Below, piece after piece: positions 18,569-27,690 of a stretch of DNA of 64,000 bases. Position numbers and translations under genes: made by a program. Source of the DNA: an uncultured Octadecabacter sp. (lineage in GTDB: Bacteria; Pseudomonadota; Alphaproteobacteria; Rhodobacterales; Rhodobacteraceae); NCBI GenBank assembly GCA_937891785.1, contig CALAGN010000017.1, positions 18,535 to 82,534 on the forward strand, in the 5' to 3' direction. Below the pieces are notes generated by a model. The model was given only the letters and a program-made list of their open reading frames with translations, had not been told where the DNA came from and searched no databases. Within the stretch, counting starts at the first letter, position 1, and each line of letters begins with the position of its first letter.

Positions 18569-18607
18569 ATGAGCGCTAAGCTTCATCGCCTTAGAGACTT
18601 GAGATAG
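18569..18607 (+). CDS. Candidate 12-residue mini-ORF with strong ribosome-binding site
   Basis: ATG at 18569, 8 bases after GGGAGG (18555-18560), opens MSAKLHRLRDLR and stops at TAG 18607. The spacing is ideal and the peptide is strongly basic, but it is so short that chance cannot be excluded. It lies between the racemase-like gene and the convergent LysR gene. It could be a leader peptide of a small RNA or simply noise. Confidence 0.25.
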   Translation: MSAKLHRLRDLR

Positions 18608-18680
18608 GTCGGCGGCGTGGGCCCTTCAAGGTGGAATAACACTAGGCCAAAGCAACCCCGCTATGTCGCAATTGCATGGC

Positions 18681-19592
18681 TCAGGTCAGATCGTCTTGAT
18701 CATCGCGGGCTTTGCGACGTTGCACCATGATTTCTTCTTGTACGAAATCACGAAACGCCGAGATGCGTTTTGATTGCCGTAGCTCCTCGGGGTAGGCAAG
18801 AAACACCGGCACTTCGCCGCTTTCTACGGTGGGCAAGCAGCGCACCAGACCGGGGATGTCTTTGGTCACGTAGTCTGGTAGAACGCCAACCCCGAGATCA
18901 GATCGCACAGCTTGCAAAACCCCGAAATAGTTATTCACATTCAACCGCTTGGGGGCGTCGTAGCTTAGTAACATCTGCACAAGTTGCGCCCCTGCGGTGA
19001 CCTGCGCCGAGGTCGGGTTCTGACAAATCAGGCGGTGGCTGCCGATGTCTTCGATGTTGTCCAGCGGCCCCGAGCGATCAAGGTAGGCTTGCGACGCATA
19101 AAGCCGCATATGCACAGACATCAGCCGTTTGCGGATCAGATCGGCCTGTGACGGTTCCTTCATACGGATCGCCACATCGGCCTCGCGCATGGGCAAGTCA
19201 AGCACGCGCTCTTCCAGCATCAGGTCTATATTGAGGTCGGGATATTTTGCATAAAGCGCCGGAAGACGTGGGGCGAGCCACATCGTGCCAAAGCCGGTCG
19301 TAGTGGTCACACGCAGTTCACCAAATACTTCTTCTTCGCTGTCGCGAATACGCGCGCTGGCCGCTTCAAGGCGCTTGTTCATGGATTTCGTTGCATCAAA
19401 CAGCAATTCACCCTGTTCAGTGAGAATCAGACCACGCGCATGACGGTGAAAAAGCGTGGTGTTTAGCGATTCTTCCAAGGCGCGCACTTGGCGCGACACG
19501 GCTGATTGGGACAAATGAAGGGTGTCACCAGCGTGGGTCAGGCTGCCCGCATCGGCGACCGCGTGAAAGATTCTTAGTTTGTCCCAGTCCAT
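18681..19592 (-). CDS. LysR family regulator, divergent from indolepyruvate oxidoreductase
   Basis: A 303-residue LysR-type regulator: N-terminal helix-turn-helix (MDWDKLRIFHAVADAGSLTH, then LSQSAVSRQVRALEESL) and a substrate-binding-like C-terminal domain. It is transcribed away from the indolepyruvate ferredoxin oxidoreductase gene across 161 bases that contain a perfect inverted repeat, so it probably controls that gene (inference from layout). The C-terminal tail is charged (RRKARDDQDD). Its own transcript can end at the hairpin at 18523-18544. Confidence 0.9.
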   Translation of the reverse strand: MDWDKLRIFHAVADAGSLTHAGDTLHLSQSAVSRQVRALEESLNTTLFHRHARGLILTEQGELLFDATKSMNKRLEAASARIRDSEEEVFGELRVTTTTGFGTMWLAPRLPALYAKYPDLNIDLMLEERVLDLPMREADVAIRMKEPSQADLIRKRLMSVHMRLYASQAYLDRSGPLDNIEDIGSHRLICQNPTSAQVTAGAQLVQMLLSYDAPKRLNVNNYFGVLQAVRSDLGVGVLPDYVTKDIPGLVRCLPTVESGEVPVFLAYPEELRQSKRISAFRDFVQEEIMVQRRKARDDQDDLT

Positions 19593-19682
19593 TTCGACAC
19601 CATTCTTGTTTTGTTACCGCTCGCATCGCATGCTTGTTGCTTAACCCATCGTGGCACATTCTTACAGACATAGGTTGAAAAA

Positions 19683-19713
19683 TACCTTTTGGTAGGTCAG
19701 TCTTTTTGACCTA
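19683..19713. promoter_or_regulatory. Inverted repeat in the LysR/ior divergent promoter
   Basis: TAGGTCA (19693-19699) and TGACCTA (19707-19713) form a perfect 7-base dyad with a 7-base spacer, 41 bases before the oxidoreductase start. A smaller dyad, TACC/GGTA, adjoins it at 19683-19694. Size and site fit a LysR-type operator (T-N11-A class); the binding protein is inferred to be the divergent LysR. Confidence 0.55.
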
Positions 19714-19753
19714 TAGTGAGGCAACGACGTTCTAACCGCATAGGAGCAGCGCG

Positions 19754-22700
19754 ATGGGCCGACAGGATATAACACTTCATGACCGCTATGATCTGGACAA
19801 GTCGCCGATCCTGCTGAATGGAACGCAGGCGCTAGTGCGACTTATGCTGATGCAGCGCGCGCGCGATGCGCAGGCGGGGTTGAACACGGCGGGCTATGTG
19901 ACAGGCTATCGCGGCTCACCACTGGGTGCGGTAGATATGCAAATGCAGCGCGCGCAAAAGCTGCTGGCGGATTCGCAAATTACTTTTCAAGCGGGTTTGA
20001 ATGAGGATTTGGCGGCGACTGCCCTTTGGGGCAGCCAGCAGGCCGAACTGCGCGGTGAAGGCAAATACGACGGCGTATTTGGCCTTTGGTATGGCAAGGG
20101 ACCGGGGATTGATAGGTCTGGCGATGTGATGCGCCACGCGAATATGGCGGGCACCTCGCCGCACGGCGGGGTGATCATGGCGATGGGCGATGACCACACC
20201 GGCGAATCCTCTACCACGTTGCACCAGTCTGACTGGGCGATGGTTGATGCCTATATGCCGATCGTGTCGCCCGCTGGTGTGCAGGAAATCCTTGATTACG
20301 GCATGTATGCTTGGGCGTTGTCGCGGTTTGCAGGGGTCTGGGTTGGTCTGAAAACGATGAAGGACACGATTGAGGTCACGTCGGTCGTAGACGGCAACCC
20401 TGATCGCGCGCAGTTCGTAACGCCGGAATTCCCCGTGCCCGAAGGCGGCTTGAATATCCGTTTGGTCGATACGCCCGTCGATCAAGAAGCACGGATGATC
20501 GACCACAAGCGTTTCGCCGCCGAGGCATTCTCACGCGCCAACAAGATGGACAAACGTGTCTGGGGCAAGCGCGGTGCGCGGATTGGTTTCGTGGCCGCAG
20601 GCAAGAACTGGCTTGATCTGGTACACGCGATGTCGCTGCTGGGGATTGATGCAGACGATGCCGAAAAGCTGGGCATTACCACCTATAAGGTCGGGCAGGT
20701 CTGGCCGCTGGATATGGTATCGTTCTACGACTGGGCCAAAGGCCTCGATCTTGTGGTCGTGGTCGAAGAAAAGCGCAAGCTGATCGAAGTGCAGGTCAAG
20801 GAAGCCTTGTTTGATGACACGACCACGCGGGTCTATGGATGGCACAAGGGCGATGAACACTCCGAAGGGCGGCGCGAAGAGATTTTCCCGACACGGTTCG
20901 CGTTGGACCCTATCATGATTGCGGAACAACTGGGCGGTATTCTGATCGAAGAGGGCTGCGAGACCGATCGCATTCAGGCAGGCCTTGCGCAATTGGCCGA
21001 GGCCAAGAAAAGCGATAACGCCAAAGATATCGCGGCACGTTTACCGTATTTTTGTTCCGGTTGCCCACATAATTCCAGCACCAAGGTGCCGGAAGGTGAT
21101 CGCGCCTATGCGGGTATTGGCTGTCACTATATGGTGCAGTGGATGGATCGCGAAACGGTCGGGTTTACGCAGATGGGCGGCGAGGGCGCGAACTGGGTTG
21201 GCGAAGCACCGTTTTCCACCCGTGGCCATGTGTTCCAGAACCTTGGTGACGGCACATACAACCATTCTGGCGTACAAGCGATCCGCTTTGCGCTGATGGC
21301 GGGCACGACGGTGACCTATAAAATCTTGTTCAACGATGCCGTGGCGATGACCGGCGGGCAGCATAACGACGGCGATCTGAGCGCCGATCAGATTTGTCGC
21401 GAATTGCTAGCGATGGGAGTTAAGGACGTGGCACTCGTCTATGATGAAAAAGAGGAGATCGATTTCTCGCTCTTTCCGTCCGGTATCACGCGTGATCGGC
21501 GCGAGGAACTGCCTGCGGTTCAGAAAAAAATGAGCAAAATTAAAGGCGTATCGGCCATTGTCTATGTGCAGACCTGTGCTGCTGAAAAGCGCCGCCGTCG
21601 CAAACGTGGCCAGTTTTCTGATCCAGACAAGCGGGTCTTTATCAACACCGATATCTGCGAAGGTTGCGGCGATTGCGGGGTGCAATCCAACTGCGTCTCC
21701 ATCGTTCCGGTTGAAACCGAGCTGGGCCGCAAACGCGCAATTGACCAGTCATCCTGCAACAAGGATTTCTCCTGCGTACAAGGGTTTTGCCCGTCGTTTG
21801 TGACCGTGCAAGGCGCTCAAATCCGCAAGGAAGCGACCGCCGAATTAAACCTGCCTGATATGCCCGATCCTCAGATTGCGGCGATCAACGGCACGCATAA
21901 TGTGGTGATCACCGGCGTTGGCGGCACAGGTGTTGTGACCATCGGTGCTGTGCTGGCCATGGCCGCACATATCGACGGCAAGGGTGCCGGGATGATGGAA
22001 ATGGCCGGGCTGGCGCAAAAGGGTGGCGCTGTGCATATCCATTGCCGCCTTGCAAATTCGCCGAACGATATCAATGCGATACGGGTCGCCACGGGTGAAT
22101 GTGATGCCTTGATCGGTGGTGATCTTGTTGTGTCTGCTGGGGCCAAGACGCTGGGCCTGATGCAAACTGGGCGTACCAAAGGCGTGGTGAACAGTCACGA
22201 TATGACCACGGGCGATTTCACTCGCGACACCGAATTCCGCATTCCCACGGACCGACTGACGCTTGCGCTGAATGCGCGGTTGCGCGACGATTTGGTGATG
22301 TTTGATGCGACCGATCTGGCCAAAGCCGTGATGGGCGACAGCATTTATTCTAACATGATGGTGTTTGGCGCAGCCTGGCAGATGGGGGCGGTGCCGCTGT
22401 CTGGCGATGCTATCCGGCAGGCGATCCGTCTGAATGGGGCCGCTGTGGATCGTAACTTGCGCGCGTTTGAAATTGGCCGTTGGGCGGTGCTTTATCCTGA
22501 TGATGTTGCGCAGATTGGCGCGGCAAACGTGGTTGCCTTGCCTAAATCCTTGGACGAAAAAATTGCTTATCGGGCTGATCGTTTGCTGGCCTATCAAGGG
22601 CCAAAGCTGGTGGTGCGCTACCAGGCTTTGGTCGGGCAATTCGATGATCAAGACCTGCAAGAGGCTGTGGCAAAAGGCTATCATAAGCTGTTGGCATATA

Positions 22701-23167
22701 AGGACGAATACGAGGTGGCGCGTCTGATGCAAGACACCCGCGCCAAAGCGCAGGCCGAATTTGGCGGTGATCTGAAACTGACCTATCACCTTGCCCCGCC
22801 AATCCTGTCCGGCACGGACGCCAATGGGCGCCCCAAGAAACGCGGCTTTGGCGAAGGATTTGTCAGGTTGATGCCGATTCTGGCCCGTTTTAAGGTCTTG
22901 CGCGGCACGGTGTTTGACCCATTTGGCTATTCGGCCGAACGCAAAATGGAGCGTGCGTTGATCAGCCAATACGAGGGCGACATGGCCGAAGTCATCCGCG
23001 TGATGCGCCCCGATACCCATGATGCGGCGATTGAGTTGGCGGCACTGCCTTTGCAGATCAAGGGCTTTGGCGCGGTTAAGGCCAAGGCCGAAATGGAGGC
23101 GGCCAAGCGGCGCGAAGAATTGCTGGCGGTGTTGCGGGCATCAGAAACCAAAGCGGTGGCACAATAG
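19754..23167 (+). CDS. Indolepyruvate ferredoxin oxidoreductase, fused alpha/beta subunits
   Basis: A 1137-residue single-chain 2-oxoacid:ferredoxin oxidoreductase that decarboxylates aryl pyruvates, from aromatic amino-acid transamination, to aryl-acetyl-CoA. In order: a pyrimidine-binding domain (GYRGSPLGAVDMQ), a thiamine-diphosphate domain (GEGANWVGEAPF; NDAVAMTGGQHNDGD), a ferredoxin-like cluster motif (CEGCGDCGVQSNC and CVQGFCPSF) and a C-terminal gamma-type domain (GVGGTGVVTIGAVLAMAA). The fused form is usual in Proteobacteria. TAGGAG lies before the ATG. It probably feeds phenylacetyl-CoA metabolism. Confidence 0.93.
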   Translation: MGRQDITLHDRYDLDKSPILLNGTQALVRLMLMQRARDAQAGLNTAGYVTGYRGSPLGAVDMQMQRAQKLLADSQITFQAGLNEDLAATALWGSQQAELRGEGKYDGVFGLWYGKGPGIDRSGDVMRHANMAGTSPHGGVIMAMGDDHTGESSTTLHQSDWAMVDAYMPIVSPAGVQEILDYGMYAWALSRFAGVWVGLKTMKDTIEVTSVVDGNPDRAQFVTPEFPVPEGGLNIRLVDTPVDQEARMIDHKRFAAEAFSRANKMDKRVWGKRGARIGFVAAGKNWLDLVHAMSLLGIDADDAEKLGITTYKVGQVWPLDMVSFYDWAKGLDLVVVVEEKRKLIEVQVKEALFDDTTTRVYGWHKGDEHSEGRREEIFPTRFALDPIMIAEQLGGILIEEGCETDRIQAGLAQLAEAKKSDNAKDIAARLPYFCSGCPHNSSTKVPEGDRAYAGIGCHYMVQWMDRETVGFTQMGGEGANWVGEAPFSTRGHVFQNLGDGTYNHSGVQAIRFALMAGTTVTYKILFNDAVAMTGGQHNDGDLSADQICRELLAMGVKDVALVYDEKEEIDFSLFPSGITRDRREELPAVQKKMSKIKGVSAIVYVQTCAAEKRRRRKRGQFSDPDKRVFINTDICEGCGDCGVQSNCVSIVPVETELGRKRAIDQSSCNKDFSCVQGFCPSFVTVQGAQIRKEATAELNLPDMPDPQIAAINGTHNVVITGVGGTGVVTIGAVLAMAAHIDGKGAGMMEMAGLAQKGGAVHIHCRLANSPNDINAIRVATGECDALIGGDLVVSAGAKTLGLMQTGRTKGVVNSHDMTTGDFTRDTEFRIPTDRLTLALNARLRDDLVMFDATDLAKAVMGDSIYSNMMVFGAAWQMGAVPLSGDAIRQAIRLNGAAVDRNLRAFEIGRWAVLYPDDVAQIGAANVVALPKSLDEKIAYRADRLLAYQGPKLVVRYQALVGQFDDQDLQEAVAKGYHKLLAYKDEYEVARLMQDTRAKAQAEFGGDLKLTYHLAPPILSGTDANGRPKKRGFGEGFVRLMPILARFKVLRGTVFDPFGYSAERKMERALISQYEGDMAEVIRVMRPDTHDAAIELAALPLQIKGFGAVKAKAEMEAAKRREELLAVLRASETKAVAQ

Positions 23168-23230
23168 GTGTTTCGCTGGCCGGGGTAACTGCTTAGGTTG
23201 GTGGAACAGGTCACCAGTTTCAAAGCCCAC

Positions 23231-24133
23231 ATGACGCAAAAACAGATCGCCCGCGAGATAAGCTATGCCAGTTCCGCGACTACGCGGGGCGGGCGGGCCG
23301 TGATCCGCGCGCTGGAAAACACCACCGGGCGGCTACGGCTGATCCGGCGTGCGCGTGGCCATGACGCAGAAGTCGCGCAGGGCCGCGATTTCTGGCAGGT
23401 CATCACCGCGCGCTACGGTCTGGATTTGAATGTCATCGGTGGTAATCTGGACAATATCCCCGCCACTGGCCCGTTGGTTCTGGTCGCCAACCATCCTTAT
23501 GGCATTCTGGATGGCATGATGATGGGCCGCATTCTAAGCGCGCGGCGCGGTGGTGATTTTCGCATTCTGGCCAACTCTGTGTTCTGCAAATCGCCCGATC
23601 TTGAACAGGTGATTCTGCCAATCTCGTTTGAAAACACAAAAGCGGCCACCAAGTTGAACATTGAAACCCGCGCTGAGGCGCTGCGCTATCTTGCGGCGGG
23701 CGGCGCGATTGGCGTGTTTCCCGGTGGCACGGTGTCGACATCGGCGCGGCTATTTTCGCAGGCTATGGACCCAGGCTGGCGCACGTTCACGGCTAAGATG
23801 ATTTGCAAAAGCAGGGCCACGGTCGTGCCTGTGTTTTTTGTCGGTGCCAATAGCCGGTTATTCCAACTGGCCAGCCATATTCACGCCACCCTGCGTTTGG
23901 GCATGCTGATCCGCGAGTTTCGCAATCGCATCGGGCAACCGGTGGATGTGGTCGTGGGGCATGCGCTGGACGTCGTGGCACTGACCCCATATCGCCAAGA
24001 CCCCAAAGCATGCATGGATTTCCTGCGCAAAGCCACTTATGAGCTATCTCCGACCCCGGTCGCGACGGATGCACTGGGTCATACGTTTGAAGACAAGAAA
24101 AAGGTGCGAGATGGCAGTCGGAATATTCGATAG
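23231..24133 (+). CDS. Lysophospholipid acyltransferase family protein
   Basis: A roughly 300-residue PlsC-type acyltransferase of the hemolysin-like group: the motif NHPYGILDG holds the catalytic His and Asp, followed by [16 protein letters not shown] and FPGGTVST. Such proteins acylate lysophospholipids or ornithine lipids at the inner membrane. The start is uncertain: ATG 23231 is taken, but GTG 23201 and TTG 23198 are in frame and none has a clear ribosome-binding site. Its 3' end overlaps murI by 23 bases. Confidence 0.82.
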   Translation: MTQKQIAREISYASSATTRGGRAVIRALENTTGRLRLIRRARGHDAEVAQGRDFWQVITARYGLDLNVIGGNLDNIPATGPLVLVANHPYGILDGMMMGRILSARRGGDFRILANSVFCKSPDLEQVILPISFENTKAATKLNIETRAEALRYLAAGGAIGVFPGGTVSTSARLFSQAMDPGWRTFTAKMICKSRATVVPVFFVGANSRLFQLASHIHATLRLGMLIREFRNRIGQPVDVVVGHALDVVALTPYRQDPKACMDFLRKATYELSPTPVATDALGHTFEDKKKVRDGSRNIR

Positions 24134-24920
24134 CGGTTTGGGTGGGTTAACGGTTCTGGACGCGGTGCAAAAGCGCCTGCCGGACGTGCCGTTTATCTAT
24201 TACGGCGACAACGCCAATACGCCTTATGGTGTGCGTGACGCGGATGATATTTTTCGCCTGACCAAAGCCGCGGTTGAACACTTGTGGGATAACGGCTGTG
24301 ATCTTGTGATTTTGGCCTGCAATACCGCAAGTGCTGCGGCTCTGCGCCGGATGCAAGAAGGCAAAGTTCCGCATGGAAAACGCGTCTTGGGCGTCTTTGT
24401 GCCCTTGATCGAGGCGCTGACCGAACGCCAGTGGGGTGACAATTCCCCGCCGCGCGAAGTGGCAATCAAACATGTGGCGCTGTTTGCCACCCCAGCGACC
24501 GTGTCCAGCCGCGCGTTCCAGCGTGAATTGGCCTTCCGCGCGATTGGTGTCGATGTCGAGGCGCAGGCCTGCGGCGGCGTGGTCGATGCCATTGAAGAAG
24601 GCGATATGATCCTGGCCGAAGCACTGGTGCGCAGCCATGTGGATGCGTTGAAACGCAAGATGCCAAGCCCTGACGCCGCCGTGTTGGGCTGCACTCATTA
24701 TCCACTTGTGGCGGATGTCTTTCAGAAGGCATTGGGCGCGGATGTGAAGGTGTTCTCGCAGGCTGATCTGGTGGCCGAAAGCCTTGCGGATTATCTGGGC
24801 CGTCGCCCTGATATGATCGGCGGCGGCACATCGGCATTCTTGACCAGCGGCAAACCGGAAAAAGTATCGAGCCGCGCCACGCAATTCTTGCGCCGCGAGA
24901 TTACCTTTACTGCCGCTTAA
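24111..24920 (+). CDS. murI: Glutamate racemase
   Basis: A 269-residue enzyme making D-glutamate for peptidoglycan. Conserved marks: [28 protein letters not shown], the first catalytic Cys in [11 protein letters not shown] and the second in LGCTHYPLV. The ATG at 24111 follows AAGGTG and lies inside the end of the acyltransferase gene, pointing to coupled translation. Length is normal. Confidence 0.95.
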   Translation: MAVGIFDSGLGGLTVLDAVQKRLPDVPFIYYGDNANTPYGVRDADDIFRLTKAAVEHLWDNGCDLVILACNTASAAALRRMQEGKVPHGKRVLGVFVPLIEALTERQWGDNSPPREVAIKHVALFATPATVSSRAFQRELAFRAIGVDVEAQACGGVVDAIEEGDMILAEALVRSHVDALKRKMPSPDAAVLGCTHYPLVADVFQKALGADVKVFSQADLVAESLADYLGRRPDMIGGGTSAFLTSGKPEKVSSRATQFLRREITFTAA

Positions 24921-25002
24921 TCCGATCCTGCCCCCTGCGGCATCGCGCGCGTTGAAGCGGGGCCGCAGAATGCCTAAATTACGACTGAACAGGAGTTTTT
25001 TC

Positions 25003-26028
25003 ATGGCCAAGACCGTCGCCATTCTTGGGGCATCCGGCTACACGGGTGCCGAATTGGTTCGCATTATTGCGGGGCATCCGGATTTGCGTATTGGCGCGCT
25101 CTCGGCGGATCGCAAGGCGGGCATGGCGATGGGCGCGGTTTTCCCGCATTTGCGCCATCTTGATCTGCCGGTTCTGCAGCGCATGGACGAGATTGATTTT
25201 AGCGGCATTGATCTGGCCTTTGCCGCCCTGCCGCACGGATTGACGCACAGCTTTGCCAAGGACATGCTGGGCCATTTGAAGGTCGTGGACCTGTCGGCTG
25301 ATTTCCGGCTGCGCGACGCGGCGGATTATAAAAAATGGTATGGGCTGGATCACACGGCGATGGGTATTCAGCCCGAGGTCGCTTTTGGTCTGCCGGAGTT
25401 TTATCGCGACGAGATTGCAGGCGCACGGATCACGGCGAACACAGGCTGCTATGTGGCGACGACTTTGCTGCCGCTGATCCCGTTGCTGCGCGCGGGTGCG
25501 ATTGCGCCTGACGGCATCGTGGTTGACGCGAAATCCGGCGCATCGGGCGCGGGACGTGCGCCCAATGAAGCCACGCTATTTTCTGAAGTGAACGAAGGTT
25601 TCAAGGCCTATGGTGTTGGCGCGCATCGCCACATGGGCGAGCTGGATCAAGAGCTGTCATTGGCGGCCGGCCAGCCGGTCACCGCGAGCTTTACACCGCA
25701 TCTGGTGCCGATGACGCGCGGGATGCAGGCGACGATCTATGCCGCAGGTGACGCGAAAACGGTTCATGAAACGCTGGTTCAGGCCCACGAAGGCGAGCCG
25801 TTCATAGACGTGCTTCCCATGGGCGAGGTGCCGCAGGTGCAACATGTGCGCGGTTCGAACCGCTGCCGGATTGGCGTGATTGCCGATCGGATGGAAGGCC
25901 GCGTGATTGTGATTTCCGTTTTGGATAATCTCATGAAAGGTGCGTCAGGTCAGGCAGTGCAAAACGCCAACCTGATGCTTGGTTTAAAAGAGGAGGCGGG
26001 GCTGATGATGGCACCGATGTTCCCGTAA
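25003..26028 (+). CDS. argC: N-acetyl-gamma-glutamyl-phosphate reductase
   Basis: A 341-residue NADPH-dependent reductase of the third step of arginine synthesis. It has the nucleotide loop ILGASGYTGAELVRI, the catalytic Cys in TANTGCYVATTLLPL, KSGASGAGR and HRHMGELDQE. CAGGAG precedes the ATG at 25003 at good distance. Its stop overlaps the ccmE start (TAATG), so a biosynthetic gene is coupled to cytochrome c maturation. Confidence 0.96.
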   Translation: MAKTVAILGASGYTGAELVRIIAGHPDLRIGALSADRKAGMAMGAVFPHLRHLDLPVLQRMDEIDFSGIDLAFAALPHGLTHSFAKDMLGHLKVVDLSADFRLRDAADYKKWYGLDHTAMGIQPEVAFGLPEFYRDEIAGARITANTGCYVATTLLPLIPLLRAGAIAPDGIVVDAKSGASGAGRAPNEATLFSEVNEGFKAYGVGAHRHMGELDQELSLAAGQPVTASFTPHLVPMTRGMQATIYAAGDAKTVHETLVQAHEGEPFIDVLPMGEVPQVQHVRGSNRCRIGVIADRMEGRVIVISVLDNLMKGASGQAVQNANLMLGLKEEAGLMMAPMFP

Positions 26029-26474
26029 TGCGCGGGCTTAAGAAAACACGCCGTATTCAGGTGATTGTTTTGGCGTTTGTCGCCTTGGCTGGATCGACCG
26101 CCCTGATCGGTTGGGGGATGAGTGACGGGATCAACTACTTCCGCTCGCCCAGCGAAGTGATCGCCGAACCGCCACGCGAAACCGAATTGTTCCGCATGGG
26201 TGGTCTTGTTGCCGATGGTAGTATTCAGCGCGGAGAAGGCACGCAAGTCAGTTTCATTGTCACGGATGGTGGCGCCGATGTTCCGGTGACGTTTACAGGG
26301 ATTCTGCCGGATCTGTTCGAGGAAGGCCAAGGCATGATCGGGCAGGGGCGCTATGTGGATGGTACCTTTGAAGCCATTGAGATCCTTGCCAAACACGACG
26401 AAAGCTATATGCCAAAAGAGGTTATCGACGCGCTTCAGGCACAGGGTGTCTATCAGGTGCCGGACGGTAGCTAG
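26028..26474 (+). CDS. ccmE: Cytochrome c maturation protein CcmE (heme chaperone)
   Basis: A 148-residue periplasmic heme chaperone anchored by one N-terminal membrane segment (VIVLAFVALAGSTALIGWGM). The family OB-fold core (MGGLVADGSI, VTFTGILPDLFEEGQG) leads to the heme-binding histidine in AKHDESYMP. It receives heme from CcmC and gives it to the CcmF/CcmH ligase encoded 1.5 kb downstream. The usual next gene, ccmF, is displaced by three lysis-type genes. Confidence 0.95.
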   Translation: MRGLKKTRRIQVIVLAFVALAGSTALIGWGMSDGINYFRSPSEVIAEPPRETELFRMGGLVADGSIQRGEGTQVSFIVTDGGADVPVTFTGILPDLFEEGQGMIGQGRYVDGTFEAIEILAKHDESYMPKEVIDALQAQGVYQVPDGS

Positions 26475-26482
26475 AGCCGGCA

Positions 26483-26522
26483 TTAACCCTTTGCCGCCAG
26501 CATGTACCACTTATTGTAGTGG
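26483..26522. promoter_or_regulatory. Possible control region of the lysis cassette
   Basis: TTAACC at 26483-26488 resembles a CtrA half-site. CCACT (26507-26511) and AGTGG (26518-26522) form a dyad ending 8 bases before the endolysin start. CtrA is known to be required for gene-transfer-agent lysis genes in Rhodobacter capsulatus. The match here is short and unproven. Confidence 0.3.
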
Positions 26523-26530
26523 GGCAAAAC

Positions 26531-27142
26531 ATGCAGGATGTTTTTCAGATAGCGCGCCAGATCGTCGCCCGCGAGGGCGGTTATGTTGACGATCCCGATG
26601 ATCCGGGCGGGGCAACGAATTTTGGCGTCACGATAGGCACATTGCGCCGTCTTGGTCATGATCTGACGGGCGATGGCCGCGTTGATCGTGATGATGTGCG
26701 CGCGCTGACACAGGCGCAAGCGGTCGCGATTTTTGTGCAGTATTACTTTGAACGCCCCCAGATTGGCGCGTTACCGCAGGTCTTGCAGCCGTCGGTTTTT
26801 GATATGTATGTCAACACTGGCGCGAACGCGGTTAAGGTTCTGCAACGTCTTTTCAACGATATGCGGATTGAAGTCGATGTGGATGGCGTCATTGGCCCGC
26901 AGACCATCGCGGCAGCGCAGCAGGCATTTGAAGCCGCCCCGGATCATTTGGCAAACGCCTATGGCATCGCGCGGCGCAACTATTATTACGCCTTGGCCGA
27001 TGCGCGCCCTGCAAGTCGTAAATATGCCCTCCGCCTTGATGGTGGCAAAGGTGGCTGGATCACGCGGGCCGAAGAGTTTGTTACGCAGCGTTATCATTTG
27101 TCGGATGCAGCACATCGCGCACGGGTGGCGTCATGGGGTTGA
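26531..27142 (+). CDS. GH108 N-acetylmuramidase (GTA-type endolysin)
   Basis: A 203-residue peptidoglycan hydrolase. The GH108 catalytic domain fills the first half (REGGYVDDPDDPGGATNFGV, with the catalytic Glu), including the EF-hand-like insert DLTGDGRVDRDDVRAL. A PG-binding-3 domain follows (YVNTGANAVKVLQRL; DGVIGPQTIAAA). Holin-associated muramidases of this type release gene transfer agents in Rhodobacter capsulatus. No signal peptide is seen, as expected if a holin is needed. The start is set at ATG 26531 rather than GTG 26519. Its end overlaps the holin gene by 10 bases. Confidence 0.87.
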   Translation: MQDVFQIARQIVAREGGYVDDPDDPGGATNFGVTIGTLRRLGHDLTGDGRVDRDDVRALTQAQAVAIFVQYYFERPQIGALPQVLQPSVFDMYVNTGANAVKVLQRLFNDMRIEVDVDGVIGPQTIAAAQQAFEAAPDHLANAYGIARRNYYYALADARPASRKYALRLDGGKGGWITRAEEFVTQRYHLSDAAHRARVASWG

Positions 27143-27690
27143 TCGACCGGATATTTAGCGCCGTTTTCGGGGACGGGCGCAACATGATCGTGGAAACGGC
27201 GCAGGTCTTTCGCGAAAACGCCGAAGCCGCGGGGCAGCGCGGTGCGGCTGTGCAACAACAGGCGATGCAGCAGTTCGCCGCCGAATTTGCCCAGCCACGA
27301 CGCGCGATATTTGACCGCTTTGTCGATGCATTGAACCGCTTGCCGCGTCCGTTTTTGGCGTTTGGCACGCTGGGTTTGTTTGTCACAGCAATGGTTAATC
27401 CGATCTGGTTTGCCAGCCGGATGCAGGGGATCGCACTGGTGCCGGAACCGCTTTGGTGGCTGATGGGGGCGATTGTCAGTTTCTATTTCGGTGCACGTCA
27501 TCAGGTGCATAGTCAGCAATTTCAACGCTCTATTGCCGATACTGTGTCGCGCGCCGACGAGGTGACGCGCAATATTCGCGCCCTTGATGCATTGGCGGCG
27601 GGTGCGCAACTGGCCCCGGCTGATCCGGTAGAGGCGCGCGTTGATAGCAACCCTGCACTTTCGGATTGGCAGGCTGGCAATGACGGATAA
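27133..27690 (+). CDS. GTA-type holin, 3TM family
   Basis: A 185-residue protein matching the three-membrane-segment holin family for gene transfer agent release. After an amphipathic N terminus (MGLIDRIFSAVFGDGRNMI) there are hydrophobic segments FLAFGTLGLFVTAMVNPIWF and LWWLMGAIVSFYFGARHQ, then a cytoplasmic tail. It overlaps the endolysin upstream (10 bases) and the XhlA-like gene downstream (11 bases). Its role would be to let the muramidase cross the inner membrane; this rests on family knowledge. Confidence 0.84.
   Translation: MGLIDRIFSAVFGDGRNMIVETAQVFRENAEAAGQRGAAVQQQAMQQFAAEFAQPRRAIFDRFVDALNRLPRPFLAFGTLGLFVTAMVNPIWFASRMQGIALVPEPLWWLMGAIVSFYFGARHQVHSQQFQRSIADTVSRADEVTRNIRALDALAAGAQLAPADPVEARVDSNPALSDWQAGNDG

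Noticed and set aside
21845..23020. A 391-codon frame opposite the indolepyruvate oxidoreductase
   Set aside because: It is a shadow of a well-supported gene, with no domain and no ribosome-binding site.
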